32,470 nt of DNA from JBKPNX01 sp046732855 (GCA_046732855.1 JBKPNX010000028.1:1-32470); one strand, 5' to 3'; shown: positions 7,601 through 16,521, numbered from the stretch's first letter. Notes: a model not told the origin generated them from the sequence alone. A program made the numbers and translations.

Positions 7601-8256
7601 GGATCGGCGGAAGAAGCTACCAGAGTAACCGATCGGCGGCCACCGATCCCGTCCCGACCACCCGATGCCGCTTAGGGTTCCGTGGCCGGTCGCGGCAGTG
7701 GGGGCTCATGACCCGTCGTGTACAATGCATGCGGCCGATCCGCGGAGGCGTTGGACGGCAGGAGCGAGCGGCGTCAATTTCGGTTTGGTGCTCGCCGGCG
7801 CCCCGGCCATGGGCGACCAGCCATGATCTCGTGACCGCGGACGACCAGACCCTTGCGTCCACCCGGAGCCTGGCAATCCAGAGCCTGGCGTCAATCCAGA
7901 GCCTTGCGTCAACCCAGAGCCTTGCCTCAACCGAGGGCCCGGCGCTAACCCAGAGCCTTGCGTCAACATTGACGGCTCCGCCGAGCGCTGCCGCTCCCCT
8001 CCCGCGGGCGCTTGGCGACAGGGATTTCCAGGGTTCCATGGACCACCCAAAAATGAACTCAACGGAAGATGGTAAATTCCTGGCATCTCGCACATGCTCA
8101 GGCCCTGCCCCGCCGCCCAGGCGGTTACTGCCCGCCGCGGCCGACGCACCGCGTGATGGAATTTAATCCTACTCCTTATTATAGTAGGGCCTGACGCCAG
8201 AGGGCGCACGCAGCTGAGGTATCAGGGGCCGGAATCCAAGGATGTCCGGATTCAAA
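7601..8256. other. Stretch without a supportable gene
   Basis: Several long frames cross this region on both strands, but none has a recognisable domain and their codon use is unlike the neighbours. It holds the 18-bp tandem repeats at 7863-7967. It also holds an AT-rich patch with a small hairpin, CCTACT (8168-8173) and AGTAGG (8183-8188), and a second one, GAATCC (8232-8237) and GGATTC (8248-8253). A TATTAT box lies at 8177-8182, but no good -35 accompanies it. Confidence 0.4.
7863..7967. repeat. 18-bp tandem repeat (minisatellite), about six copies
   Basis: Units are CCAGAGCCTTGCGTCAAC and variants: a 15-bp first unit at 7863-7877, then 18-bp units starting at 7878, 7896, 7914, 7932 (most diverged) and 7950. 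The first and last full CCAGAGCCTTGCGTCAAC units (7896, 7950) are identical. Each unit is six codons, so one + frame reads repeats of SLASTQ and one - frame reads repeats of DARLWV. No gene containing them can be supported. Confidence 0.85.
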
Positions 8257-8299
8257 CGAAGCCGAGGGATCAAGCCCTTTCAAGGACTCGGGCTCTTCG
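8257..8299 (-). terminator. Hairpin downstream of the hydroxylase gene
   Basis: CGAAG-CCGAG (8257-8266) can pair with CTCGG-gct-CTTCG (8287-8299), leaving a three-base bulge and a 20-nt loop. Its near edge is 43 nt past the leftward stop at 8342. Read leftward, the stem is followed by CGTTTG, only a short T run, so it is at best a weak intrinsic terminator. Confidence 0.3.
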
Positions 8300-8341
8300 T
8301 GATGTCGCCCGGAATGCTGACCCCCTCGGCGGGCGGTGTGA

Positions 8342-9130
8342 TCAGCGCCAGAACGGCGTCGTGATCAGGCGCAGCAGCGGGCGGTCGCGCCGGCCTTCGA
8401 CCCCGATCGGCATGGTCGGCCAGCGCCGGGTGTGGCTCGTCGAGCGGAACAGCGGGTCCCAGAAGCTGAAGACGGTGCCGTAGTTTGAATCGGTGTCGAC
8501 GCGCTGCGCGTGATGATGGACCCAGTGGATCGAGGGCGTGATGATCAGCCGCGCGAGCGCCCGCTCGAGCCGCGGCGGCAGTCTGGCGTCGCTGTGGTGG
8601 AAGATCGCCGACATGAGCACCAGCGCCTCGAACAGCAGGACCGAGCTCACCGGGATGTCGAACGCGATGATCACGCCCGCCCGCACCAGCGCCGAGAGCA
8701 CCACCTCGCCGAAATGGAACCGCAGCGCGCTCGTGCTGTCCAGCAGCTCATCGAAGTGATGCACCTGATGGAAGCGCCACAGGAACGGGATCTCGTGATT
8801 GGCGCGGTGCCACCAGTAGATCCAGAAATCGAGCAGAATCAGGTCGAACGCGAGGCCGGTCCAGCCGGACAGCCATCCCGGTCGGAGGCCGGTCGTGAAC
8901 TGCCCGGCCCAGACCGTGATCGGCACCACGATCAGCGGCGAAACCAGTATATTGATGCCGAACAGGCCGGTGTTGCGCGCGAGCCGTCGCCAGGCCGCCG
9001 CCGATGCGCCGCGGCAGCGCACGAGCAGCGGATGGTCGACCGCGGGGCGCACCCGCTCGTAGATCAGGCACAGCAGCAGGAAAGCCGCGACGACGACGGT
9101 TTTGATCGACAGCAGCGCTTCGAGGTCCAT
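8342..9130 (-). CDS. Sterol desaturase / fatty acid hydroxylase superfamily membrane protein
   Basis: A 262-residue integral membrane di-iron protein. Seen: hydrophobic segments near residues 10-22, 55-75 and 88-105, then the histidine clusters HRANH and FHQVHH, followed after another membrane region by FHHSD and IHWVHHH. This is the HxxxH / HxxHH / HxxHH set that binds two irons. Family knowledge: members hydroxylate or desaturate lipids such as sterols, carotenoids, sphingolipids or ornithine lipids, using O2; the substrate here is unknown. The start is the ATG at 9130 (MDLEALLSIKTVVVAAF), which puts the first membrane span directly after it; the open frame runs far upstream without homology. 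The gene diverges from the acetyltransferase with a 78-bp gap. A truncated copy of its 3' end lies at 3066-3140. Confidence 0.9.
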   Translation of the reverse strand: MDLEALLSIKTVVVAAFLLLCLIYERVRPAVDHPLLVRCRGASAAAWRRLARNTGLFGINILVSPLIVVPITVWAGQFTTGLRPGWLSGWTGLAFDLILLDFWIYWWHRANHEIPFLWRFHQVHHFDELLDSTSALRFHFGEVVLSALVRAGVIIAFDIPVSSVLLFEALVLMSAIFHHSDARLPPRLERALARLIITPSIHWVHHHAQRVDTDSNYGTVFSFWDPLFRSTSHTRRWPTMPIGVEGRRDRPLLRLITTPFWR

Positions 9131-9208
9131 GGCGCTGCATATGGCATGCGCTTTGCAGGGGGCAAAGATCCGTGCCAAGCGCTCCTCCTGACGAGCGGGG
9201 CTGAACCG

Positions 9209-9760
9209 ATGATCCGAATACCTGCCGTGCGTAGCTGTGCGCGCAAGGACCTCGCCGCGGTGCGCGCGATCTATGCACTCGAGGTGCGCGAGGGCACCGC
9301 CTCGTTCGAGCTCGAGCCGCCGAGCCTGGCCGAGATGTCCGCGCGCCTTGCCGCGATCGAGTCGGCGGGCCTGCCGTACGTCGTGGCGGAGCTCGATGGC
9401 CGCACCGCCGGCTTCGCCTATGCGGCGCCGTATCGGACGCGCCCCGGCTATCGGCACACGGTGGAAGATTCCGTGTACGTCGCGCGGTGGGCGCGCCGGC
9501 AGGGGGTCGGCCGCGCGCTCCTCGCCGCCGTGATCGAGCGGGCGACGGCGCTGGGCCGGCGCCAGATGGTGGCGATCATCGGCGACTCGGCGCACGCCGC
9601 CTCGATCCAACTGCATGCCCGGGCGGGGTTCCGCCTGGTCGGCACGCTCGAGCACGTCGGCTGGAAATTCGGGCGCTGGCTCGACACGGTGATCATGCAG
9701 CGCCCGCTCGGTCCCGGCGCGGCGACGCCGCCGGACCCCGACACCGCGGCGGGTTCGTAG
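9209..9760 (+). CDS. GNAT family N-acetyltransferase (phosphinothricin acetyltransferase-like)
   Basis: A 183-residue protein with the layout of the PAT/bar subfamily: IYALEVREGTASFELEPPSL near the N-terminus, YVVAELDGRTAGFAYAAPYR in the middle, VEDSVYVARWARRQGVGRAL with the acetyl-CoA-binding R/QxxGxG/A turn at ~93-112, and the C-terminal HARAGFRLVGTLEHVGWKFG. Family knowledge: such enzymes acetylate the amino group of phosphinothricin, methionine sulfoximine or related amino acids using acetyl-CoA; the natural substrate is unknown. The start is the ATG at 9209 with a weak GCGGGG upstream. The last ~12 residues are Pro/Ala-rich and extend past the domain. Confidence 0.9.
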   Translation: MIRIPAVRSCARKDLAAVRAIYALEVREGTASFELEPPSLAEMSARLAAIESAGLPYVVAELDGRTAGFAYAAPYRTRPGYRHTVEDSVYVARWARRQGVGRALLAAVIERATALGRRQMVAIIGDSAHAASIQLHARAGFRLVGTLEHVGWKFGRWLDTVIMQRPLGPGAATPPDPDTAAGS

Positions 9761-9784
9761 CGTCGCGCCGCGTCGGCGTGGCGA

Positions 9785-9902
9785 GGACTGCATGCTTCCT
9801 CGCGGGAGCATGTCATTGGCGCACCACAGGTCGGGCGCGGCCAAGCGTGCACGCTTCCTCGCGGAGGCACGTCAGGGGATGCGCAACAGGTCGCGCAACC
9901 CG
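9785..9902. repeat. Two-copy imperfect direct repeat (~55 bp) with internal palindromes
   Basis: The block GCATGCTTCCTCGCGGG...GTCA...CAACAGGTCG-like occurs at about 9785-9843 and again at about 9844-9902, a 59-bp offset. Both copies share CTTCCTCGCGG and an ACAGGTCG segment. Copy one folds as CATGCT (9791-9796) with AGCATG (9807-9812); copy two as CGTGC (9846-9850) with GCACG (9867-9871). The repeats lie between the convergent acetyltransferase and AsmA genes and may end transcription from both sides. Confidence 0.6.
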
Positions 9903-9931
9903 GATGGCCGCGACGTTCAGCCCGGCGACTC

Positions 9932-12900
9932 CTAGGGGCTGGCCCGCGGCTCGGGCGAAGCCTGCGCCGGCGGGGCGGCGGCGCCGAGCAGGCGGACCTG
10001 CGGCCGGTGCAGCGGCCCGACCACCTTCAGCACCGGCCCGCCCGCAGCAGAGCGCAGGGTCAGATCGACCGCCCAGAGATAGAGATCGACGGTGCCTTCG
10101 AGGCGCGTCTCGAGGCCGCCGAGGTCCAGCTCCATCGGGCGCGCGACCAGGATGCCCCGCTCGAGCGGAAAGCTCGCCTCCAGCCGCCTCGGTTCGGCCG
10201 CATCCGCCGCCCCGTCCGGCGGCTGTGCCTCGGCGAAGCCCTCCGGCATGGCGTCGCGGAGCACGCCGTCCTGCGCCACGAGCGCGACCTGTCCGATCAA
10301 GCTGCCCACGAGCGTGCGCACGTTGTCGCCAGCGCCGGTCGCGGCAAGGTGAAGAGTGGCCGGAGCCGCGACCAGCGACGGCACGCCGAGCAGGTCGGCG
10401 AGCTTGGCCGGATCGAACGCCTCCAGCTTCAGATCGGCGACCAGATAAGGCAACGCCCGGCGCACCTCGACCGCCAGCCGGCCTTGCAGCCGGCCCTGCC
10501 ACAGCGGCAGCGCGACGTGCTCGACCGTGAGCCGGCCCTGCTCCAGTCGCGCGGTCAGCTCAAGGCCCCCGCCGGCCAGCCCGCCCTTGCTCGACAGCAT
10601 CAGCTCGCCGTCGAACCGGTCGAGCAGAGGCAGCGCGAGCGGCTGCTCGGACCAGCGTCCCCGAAATGCCGCGTCGGCCGCCGGCCATTCCGGGCGCAGC
10701 CCGCTCAGATCCAATAGTGCAGCGAGCACCGGGGCGCGCGGCTCCCCGACGCTGATCCGCGCCGCGAAATGCGGCCGCTCCTGGTTCGCCTGCCACCCGA
10801 CCCGGCCGGTGAAGCTGGTTTCCCCGAGGCGCGCCGTACCCGCAACAGTCGCAGCCCCGCCCGCCTCGCGCTCGATCCTGCCGTCGAGCGCCAGCGACCC
10901 GGCCGACCCCCCGCCATGCGATGACCCGGCGCCGAAATCCTGGAGCAATGCGCGATAGTCGGGATGGTCCGCTTTCACGTCCAACTGATAGTGCGCCTGC
11001 TGGTCCGCCCAGCCGACCTCGCCCGCGACGTCGACGGTGGCCGCGCCGTCGCGCGCCGTCATCTCGATGTGCGCGGTCTCGGGCGAGCCGGTCGCCCGCC
11101 CTTCGATCGTCGCCGGCTTGAGGCGCGCGAGCAGCGGCCACGGCTCGAAGCCCAGGCGGCGGAGCAGCCGGGCCGCCTGCACGTCCCGCAATTCGGCCGT
11201 GAGGTCGAACGCGCCGGCTGCGAGATCGAGCTCGCCCGAGACCTGGGCCGCGGACTCGGCAACGTCGCCCACGGTCAGTTGGCTAATCCGCAGGCGGCCG
11301 TTCACCGAGCGGGTCGCGAGCCGCAGGTCCTGCAGATGAACGCCGTGCCAGCTCAGGCGCGCGAGCTGGGCCTCGACCGCCGCGTCGACCTCCCGTAGCG
11401 GGCCGGCGAGGTGACCGAGCAGATCGAGCGGCGCCCGGTTCGGCCAATAGGCATCGACGTCGAACCGATCGAGCACCAGATTGGCGGCGACCTGCGGCCG
11501 CGGCGCCGGATTGATCGCGACCGAGCCGGTCACGCGAGTCGCGTCGACGCGCAGCTCGATCTCGGCGAAACGCCAGGTGTCGCGCCGCACTGAAACCTGG
11601 CTCGCCAGGGTAAGCGCGTTCAGGCTGCCGTCGGCGACCCCTGCGGGGCGCACCTCGAGCGCGGCGAGCGCCCCGCGCAGATTCTCGGTCACGGCGGTCA
11701 GCTTGCCGCGCAGCTCCACGTCGGCGCCGGCGCCCAGGAGCTCGCCCGCGAACCCGACATCCGTCTGACCGGGCAGCGTAACCCGGGCATCGCGGACGAT
11801 CGCGTTGCCGTCGCCGCTCAAATGCATCGACGCGCGCGCACGCTGCAACGGCACGCCGGAGTAGTCGAGCGTACCCACCGCCAGCTCGACGTTGCCGCGG
11901 ACCGACGAGGCCAGAGCAACGAACGGCGCAAGTCCCCTGCCCAGCGCATCGACGGAGAGATCCGCCGGAACCGCGAATTGCCGCGCGTGGGCCTCCAGGT
12001 CGATCTCGGGCACGGCAGCCAAGAGTACGCCCAGCCGCCCGTCCAGCTCCGTCCCGTCGAGTTCGAGCGCGACCCCGGACAGCTCCAGGCGATCGTTCTC
12101 AAGCCCGACCCGCCCGGTCGCCCGAAACGGCACCCCCAGCCAGGGCGGCATCGCCGCGCTGCCCTGGCCGAGCGCCGTGCGCAGGGCGCCGATGGTCGAG
12201 CGCGCATCGCCCCCCACGACGGTCAGCTCGCCGCGCAATCCCGGCGCATCGGCGCGCCACCAGACCACCCCGCCGAACGTCGCCGTCGCCGCGCCCGCAT
12301 TCCCGAGACCCTCGGTGCTCAGCTCGAGGCGAAGCGTGCTCGATTGCTCCTGGGTCAGGCCGCCGTACCGGGCGTCCACGCGCAGCGGCTGGCCGTTGAG
12401 CGCGAGCGTGCCGACGACCGCACCGCCCGGCTCCGCGGCAGACAGCTCGAGGTTCATCTGCTCGAGCCGGCTCGCGCGGCCGAACGCAAGCTCCGGCAGC
12501 GCCACGCGGCCGTCGACCACGCTGACCCGGCGCGGCCCGTCCGGGGTGATCGGGAGCCAAGCGGCGGCGCCGGCCAGCTGCATCAATGGCGAGCGGCCAT
12601 CCGCCGCCGGCGCGACCCGCCACACGGGTCGGACCAGCCGCACCTCGGCCACGTCGAGCCGGCCGCGCAACAGAGGCAGCGGCTTCAGCGCGAGATCCAG
12701 CCGGTCGGCCTCCAGGCTTACCCCGTCGTCGCCACCGCGTGGGCTCGCGAGCGTGGTCTTGGCCAGGCTCAGCGTCGGCCGCGGCAGCAGGCTGAGATTG
12801 ATGCGGCCCTGAATCGCCACGTTCCGGCCGGTCATCGCCGCCGCCTGCGCGGCCAGCTCGGCGCGGTAGTCGTCCCAGACCACGAAGTGCGATACGGCGA

Positions 12901-12958
12901 CCAATCCCGCGGCGATCAGCCCAGCCAAGACAACCGCAATGACGATCAGGATGCGCAA
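9932..12958 (-). CDS. AsmA family protein (large, periplasmic, inner-membrane anchored)
   Basis: A 1008-residue protein. It has one N-terminal membrane span at ~2-25 (LIVIAVVLAGLIAAGLVAVS), then the AsmA start (WDDYRAELAAQAAAMTGRNV and INLSLLPRPTLSL), long runs of beta-strand-like repeats, and a C-terminal AsmA domain (VVAPATLHLAATGAGDNVRTL region at roughly 840-900). It ends in a Pro/Ala-rich tail. Family knowledge: AsmA-like proteins are bridge-like factors linked to outer-membrane assembly and lipid transport. The start is a TTG at 12958, the only initiation codon that puts the membrane span at the very N-terminus. It lies 98 bp downstream of xerC on the same strand and may be cotranscribed. 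Confidence 0.88.
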   Translation of the reverse strand: MRILIVIAVVLAGLIAAGLVAVSHFVVWDDYRAELAAQAAAMTGRNVAIQGRINLSLLPRPTLSLAKTTLASPRGGDDGVSLEADRLDLALKPLPLLRGRLDVAEVRLVRPVWRVAPAADGRSPLMQLAGAAAWLPITPDGPRRVSVVDGRVALPELAFGRASRLEQMNLELSAAEPGGAVVGTLALNGQPLRVDARYGGLTQEQSSTLRLELSTEGLGNAGAATATFGGVVWWRADAPGLRGELTVVGGDARSTIGALRTALGQGSAAMPPWLGVPFRATGRVGLENDRLELSGVALELDGTELDGRLGVLLAAVPEIDLEAHARQFAVPADLSVDALGRGLAPFVALASSVRGNVELAVGTLDYSGVPLQRARASMHLSGDGNAIVRDARVTLPGQTDVGFAGELLGAGADVELRGKLTAVTENLRGALAALEVRPAGVADGSLNALTLASQVSVRRDTWRFAEIELRVDATRVTGSVAINPAPRPQVAANLVLDRFDVDAYWPNRAPLDLLGHLAGPLREVDAAVEAQLARLSWHGVHLQDLRLATRSVNGRLRISQLTVGDVAESAAQVSGELDLAAGAFDLTAELRDVQAARLLRRLGFEPWPLLARLKPATIEGRATGSPETAHIEMTARDGAATVDVAGEVGWADQQAHYQLDVKADHPDYRALLQDFGAGSSHGGGSAGSLALDGRIEREAGGAATVAGTARLGETSFTGRVGWQANQERPHFAARISVGEPRAPVLAALLDLSGLRPEWPAADAAFRGRWSEQPLALPLLDRFDGELMLSSKGGLAGGGLELTARLEQGRLTVEHVALPLWQGRLQGRLAVEVRRALPYLVADLKLEAFDPAKLADLLGVPSLVAAPATLHLAATGAGDNVRTLVGSLIGQVALVAQDGVLRDAMPEGFAEAQPPDGAADAAEPRRLEASFPLERGILVARPMELDLGGLETRLEGTVDLYLWAVDLTLRSAAGGPVLKVVGPLHRPQVRLLGAAAPPAQASPEPRASP

Positions 12959-13056
12959 CGGCGAGTCCGACCTGAATGGGGGCGAAGAAGCGCGCTCGCG
13001 TCAGCTATAGGTTCGCCGTCCGCCCGCAGCAACCACCCCCGCCTCGCGGCCCGCGC

Positions 13057-14001
13057 TCAGGCCCGCGGATGTGCCCGATGGTACAGCTTCATCAGACGCT
13101 CGCCTTCGACTGCGGTGTAGCCCTGCGTGGTCGACAGGCTGGCGTGCCCGAGCAGCTCCTGAATGACCCGCAGGTCGGCGCCGCCGGCCAACAGATGGGT
13201 GGCGAAGCTGTGCCGCAGCGCGTGCGGCGTGGCGGTTTCGGGCAGGCCGGCGAGCCGGCGCAGCTGCTGCATCCGGCGGCGCACCACGGCGGATTGCAGC
13301 CGCTTGCCGCGTACGCCGATGAACAGCGGGGCGCCGCCGGCCGGGTGCTGGGGAGAGGCATCCAGGTAGTCGGCGAGTGCCTCTGCGATCGCGGGGAGGA
13401 TCGGCACGAGGCGCTGCTTGCCGCCCTTGCCGGTCACGGTGAGCGCGCCCAGCGTTGCTGGCACCGCGCCGAGCGCGCGCCGGTCGAGGCCTAGGGCCTC
13501 GCCGATGCGCAGGCCGGCGCCGTACAGCAGCAAAAACAGCGCGAGGTCGCGTTTGCTCACCCAAGGCGGCTCGTCCACCGCGGGCGGATGGTCGAGCAGA
13601 ACGGCGATGTGCGGCGCCGACAAGGGGCGCGGCAGGCGCTGCTCGAGGCGCGGGGTACGCAGGGATGCCGCCGCCGGATTGTGACGGCCATGCTGTCGGT
13701 CGAGAAAGCGATAGAAGCTGCGCACCGCGGCCAGCGCCCGCGCGGTCGAGCGCCTGGCCAGGCCGCGCCGGTGCCGGGCCGCCAGCCAAGCCCGGAAATC
13801 CGCCGCGCTCAGCGCGAGCAGCGCGCCCAGATCCGGCGGCTCGCCGAGATGCTCCGCGGAGAACCGGAGGAAGGCGAACAGGTCGGTCCGATACGCCTTG
13901 ACGGTCGCCGCGCTCTGACGCTTTTGATGCGCCAGCCAGTCCAGCCAGGCGCCGACCAGATCGACCACCTCCGGGTGCGCCCAAGCGAGTGAGGCCGGCA
14001 A
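13057..14001 (-). CDS. xerC: Tyrosine recombinase XerC
   Basis: A 314-residue site-specific recombinase. The N-terminal SAM-like DNA-binding domain is at ~15-105 (WLDWLAHQKRQSAATVKAYR) and the catalytic domain at ~125-305. Catalytic residues are present: R165 in GAGLRIGEALG, the Lys of TGKGGK (~192-195), H260 and R263 in HALRHSFATHLL, H286 in LLGHASLSTTQ, and the nucleophile Y295. Family knowledge: XerC with XerD resolves chromosome dimers at dif. The start is a TTG at 14001, preceded by GGAG (14012-14009) at 7-nt spacing; this gives the usual family length, whereas the open frame continues 79 codons upstream into the priA side without homology. It diverges from priA with an 89-bp gap, a common alphaproteobacterial order. 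Confidence 0.92.
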   Translation of the reverse strand: MPASLAWAHPEVVDLVGAWLDWLAHQKRQSAATVKAYRTDLFAFLRFSAEHLGEPPDLGALLALSAADFRAWLAARHRRGLARRSTARALAAVRSFYRFLDRQHGRHNPAAASLRTPRLEQRLPRPLSAPHIAVLLDHPPAVDEPPWVSKRDLALFLLLYGAGLRIGEALGLDRRALGAVPATLGALTVTGKGGKQRLVPILPAIAEALADYLDASPQHPAGGAPLFIGVRGKRLQSAVVRRRMQQLRRLAGLPETATPHALRHSFATHLLAGGADLRVIQELLGHASLSTTQGYTAVEGERLMKLYHRAHPRA

Positions 14002-14090
14002 CTGCGTTCTCCGATAGCTGCGCCCCCAGACTGCCCCGAGCGTCCGCGCCGGCGCAAGATCGGCCTGTCGGAGCGCGCGGGAGCCCGGGC

Positions 14091-16271
14091 ATGAGCCAGA
14101 GCGTGCCGGTTCTATTGCCACTGCCGCTCGACGCGCCCTTCGACTACGCCGCGGACGAGCTCGAGCTGCTGGCCGGCGACTACGTCGAGGTGCCGTTCGG
14201 GCCGCGCCAGGTGATCGGGGTGGTGTGGGATGCGTCACCGGACCGCCGCGTCGCGAGGGAACGCCTGAAGCCGGTAAGGCGCAAGCTGGAGGCGCCGCCG
14301 ATGCCGCGTCCGCTGCGCCAGCTGATCGATCACCTCGCCCGGGTCACGCTGCATCCGCTCGGCAGCGCGTTGAAGCTCGCGCTGAGCGTGCCCGCGGCTC
14401 TGGAGCCGCCGCCGCCGAGACTCGGCCTCGTGCCGGCTGGCCAAGGAGGCGAGGCCCGGTTGTCCGCGGCGCGCCGCAAGGTGCTGGATGCACTCACCGC
14501 GAGCTCGCCGCAGCTGCCCGCACAGCTGGCGCGCGCCGCCGGGGTCAGCGCCGGCGTGGTGCAGGCGATGGTCAAGGCCGGCCTGCTCGCGACCGCGGCG
14601 ATGCCCGAGCCGGCCGAGCCGCCCCCGCATCTCGCCCGGACCGTCCACCCGCTGTCTCCCGATCAGAAGACCGCGGCGGAGCGGCTGTGCGCCGGAATCG
14701 GGCGCGGCCACTCCGTCACCTTGCTCGAAGGTCTGCCCGGCGCTGGCAAGACCGAGGTTTACCTCGAAGCGGTGGCGGCCGCGCTCGAGCGCGGTGGGCG
14801 GGGACTGGTGCTGCTGCCGGAGATCGCGCTGACGACGCAGCTGCTCGAGCGCTTCAGCCGCCGGTTCGGCCGACCGCCTGCAGTCTGGCATTCGGAGATC
14901 GGCAGCGGCGCGCGCCGGCGGCTGTGGCGGCGCATCGCGGAGGGGAACGAGCCGATCGTGATCGGCGCCCGCTCGGCGCTGTTCCTGCCCCTGTCGGCGC
15001 TGGGCGTGATCGTGGTCGACGAGGAGCATGACGGCAGCTTCAAGCAGGAGGACGGGGTCGCCTATCAGGCGCGGGACATGGCGATCGCGCGCGGCCGCTT
15101 CGAGGACTGCCCGGTGATTCTGGCATCCGCGACGCCGGCCCTCGAGACGGCCTGGCAGGTGCGGCCATGCCCCGAGACGGCCGCGCACAATGGCTTTCGC
15201 CATCTGGTCCTGCCGGCGCGCCACGGCGGCGCCGCGATGCCCGTGGTTCGCCTGATCGATCTCAGGCGGGACCGCCCGCCGCGTGGCGCCTGGCTCGCGC
15301 CGGCCCTGCGAAGCGCGCTCAGCGAAACGCTCGCTGCCGGCGAGCAGGCGCTGCTGTTCCTCAATCGCCGCGGCTTCGCGCCGCTGACCTTGTGCCGCGC
15401 CTGCGGCCACCGCCTGCGCTGCCCCAACTGCACCGCGTGGCTGGTCAGCCACCGCCTGCGCCGCCGGCTGCTATGCCATCACTGCGGCTATGGGCGCAGC
15501 GAGCCTGACCATTGCCCGGCGTGCGGCACGGTCGACGCGCTGGTCCCATGCGGGCCCGGGGTGGAGCGCTTGTCCGAGGAGGTCGCGGGACTCGTTCCGG
15601 CCGCCCGGGTCGCGATCATGACCAGCGACAACCCGGCGAGCCCGGGTGAAGCGGCGGCGCTGCTCGCCGCGATGCGCGATCATCGAGTGGACGTGCTGAT
15701 CGGCACCCAGATCATCGCCAAGGGCCACCACTTTCCCGATCTCACCCTGGTGGGCGTGGTCGATGGCGATCTGGGGCTTTCGGGCGGCGATCTGCGCGCC
15801 GCCGAGCGCCAGTTCCAGCTGCTCTATCAGGTGGCCGGGCGGGCCGGACGGGCGGCGCGGCCGGGTCGGGTCCTGATCCAGACCCACCTGCCCGAGCATC
15901 CGGTGATGCAGGCGCTCGCCGCGGGCGACAAGGCGCGGTTCTACGCCGAGGAGCTGGCCGAGCGGCGCGCCGCCGGCCTGCCGCCGTTCGGCCGTCTCGC
16001 CGCCCTGATCGTGGCTGGCCGCGAGCCGGGCGAGACCAGGGCGTTCGCCGCGGCCTTGGCGCGCGACGCGCCCGATCTGCCGGGGTTGCGCGTGCTCGGC
16101 CCCGCGCCGGCGCCGATCGCCCTGATGCGCGGCCGCCATCGCCAGCGCCTGCTGGTGATCGCCGCTCCGGAGATCGATCTGCCGGAGGCGCTGCGCCCCT
16201 GGCTGAGAGGCCATCGCCTGCCGGGCAGCCTGCGCCTGCAGATCGACGTCGATCCCTACGGGTTTCTCTGA
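14091..16271 (+). CDS. priA: Primosomal replication restart helicase PriA
   Basis: A 726-residue superfamily 2 helicase. Residues ~1-110 form the DNA-binding domain (VPVLLPLPLDAPFDYAAD). Then come Walker A GLPGAGKT (214-221), DEEH (310-313), and the zinc-binding insertion with C435, C438, C444, C447, C462, C465, C475 and C478, complete for two zinc sites. Motifs in the second helicase lobe include IGTQIIAKGHHFPDLTLVG and QVAGRAGRA. Family knowledge: PriA reloads the replicative helicase at collapsed forks. The start is the ATG at 14091 (MSQSVPVL). An alternative upstream frame extension has no homology. It is followed after 250 bp by the atp operon. Confidence 0.95.
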   Translation: MSQSVPVLLPLPLDAPFDYAADELELLAGDYVEVPFGPRQVIGVVWDASPDRRVARERLKPVRRKLEAPPMPRPLRQLIDHLARVTLHPLGSALKLALSVPAALEPPPPRLGLVPAGQGGEARLSAARRKVLDALTASSPQLPAQLARAAGVSAGVVQAMVKAGLLATAAMPEPAEPPPHLARTVHPLSPDQKTAAERLCAGIGRGHSVTLLEGLPGAGKTEVYLEAVAAALERGGRGLVLLPEIALTTQLLERFSRRFGRPPAVWHSEIGSGARRRLWRRIAEGNEPIVIGARSALFLPLSALGVIVVDEEHDGSFKQEDGVAYQARDMAIARGRFEDCPVILASATPALETAWQVRPCPETAAHNGFRHLVLPARHGGAAMPVVRLIDLRRDRPPRGAWLAPALRSALSETLAAGEQALLFLNRRGFAPLTLCRACGHRLRCPNCTAWLVSHRLRRRLLCHHCGYGRSEPDHCPACGTVDALVPCGPGVERLSEEVAGLVPAARVAIMTSDNPASPGEAAALLAAMRDHRVDVLIGTQIIAKGHHFPDLTLVGVVDGDLGLSGGDLRAAERQFQLLYQVAGRAGRAARPGRVLIQTHLPEHPVMQALAAGDKARFYAEELAERRAAGLPPFGRLAALIVAGREPGETRAFAAALARDAPDLPGLRVLGPAPAPIALMRGRHRQRLLVIAAPEIDLPEALRPWLRGHRLPGSLRLQIDVDPYGFL

Positions 16272-16279
16272 TCGCGTCG

Positions 16280-16316
16280 GTGCCGTCGATGGCCGCCCTC
16301 AGCGCGGAGGCGGCAC
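16280..16316 (+). terminator. Nested hairpins just after priA
   Basis: Two alternative perfect 6-bp stems are visible: GTGCCG (16280-16285) with CGGCAC (16311-16316), and GCCGCC (16292-16297) with GGCGGC (16309-16314). They begin 8 nt after the priA stop. No T tract follows, so this may be a 3'-end stabiliser or a Rho-related element rather than an intrinsic terminator. Confidence 0.35.
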
Positions 16317-16412
16317 GGCGTCGACAGCGCAGCGGAGTGAGGCGCGGCACTACCGCCCCCATGGTGCGGCGTCGGCCGAGTAAGCTGCCAAACCCCGCCT
16401 GCCCGCGCCCGC

Positions 16413-16441
16413 TTGCACGCCTGGGAGGGCTATGTTATGCG
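16413..16441 (+). promoter_or_regulatory. Candidate promoter for the atp operon
   Basis: TTGCAC (16413-16418) and TATGCG (16436-16441) are separated by 17 bp, a sigma-70-like layout with a fair -35 and a poor -10. It lies about 80 bp upstream of the atpH start and downstream of the priA hairpins. Support comes from spacing and location only. Confidence 0.3.
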
Positions 16442-16521
16442 ACCGGCGCTGCTTTTGAAGGGTGGGGCTGCACAACCGTTTCGACCGACAATCAATCGGT
16501 GGGCAGCCGGGGAACAGCGTT

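Noticed and set aside
7360..8166. 268-codon + strand frame containing SLASTQ repeats
   Set aside because: It crosses the ATPase remnant in antisense, has no ribosome-binding site or domain, and its repeats are better explained as a DNA minisatellite.
8342..9844. Extended 500-codon version of the hydroxylase
   Set aside because: The extra N-terminal ~238 residues run antisense through the GNAT gene and have no homology; the ATG at 9130 gives a normal-length protein.
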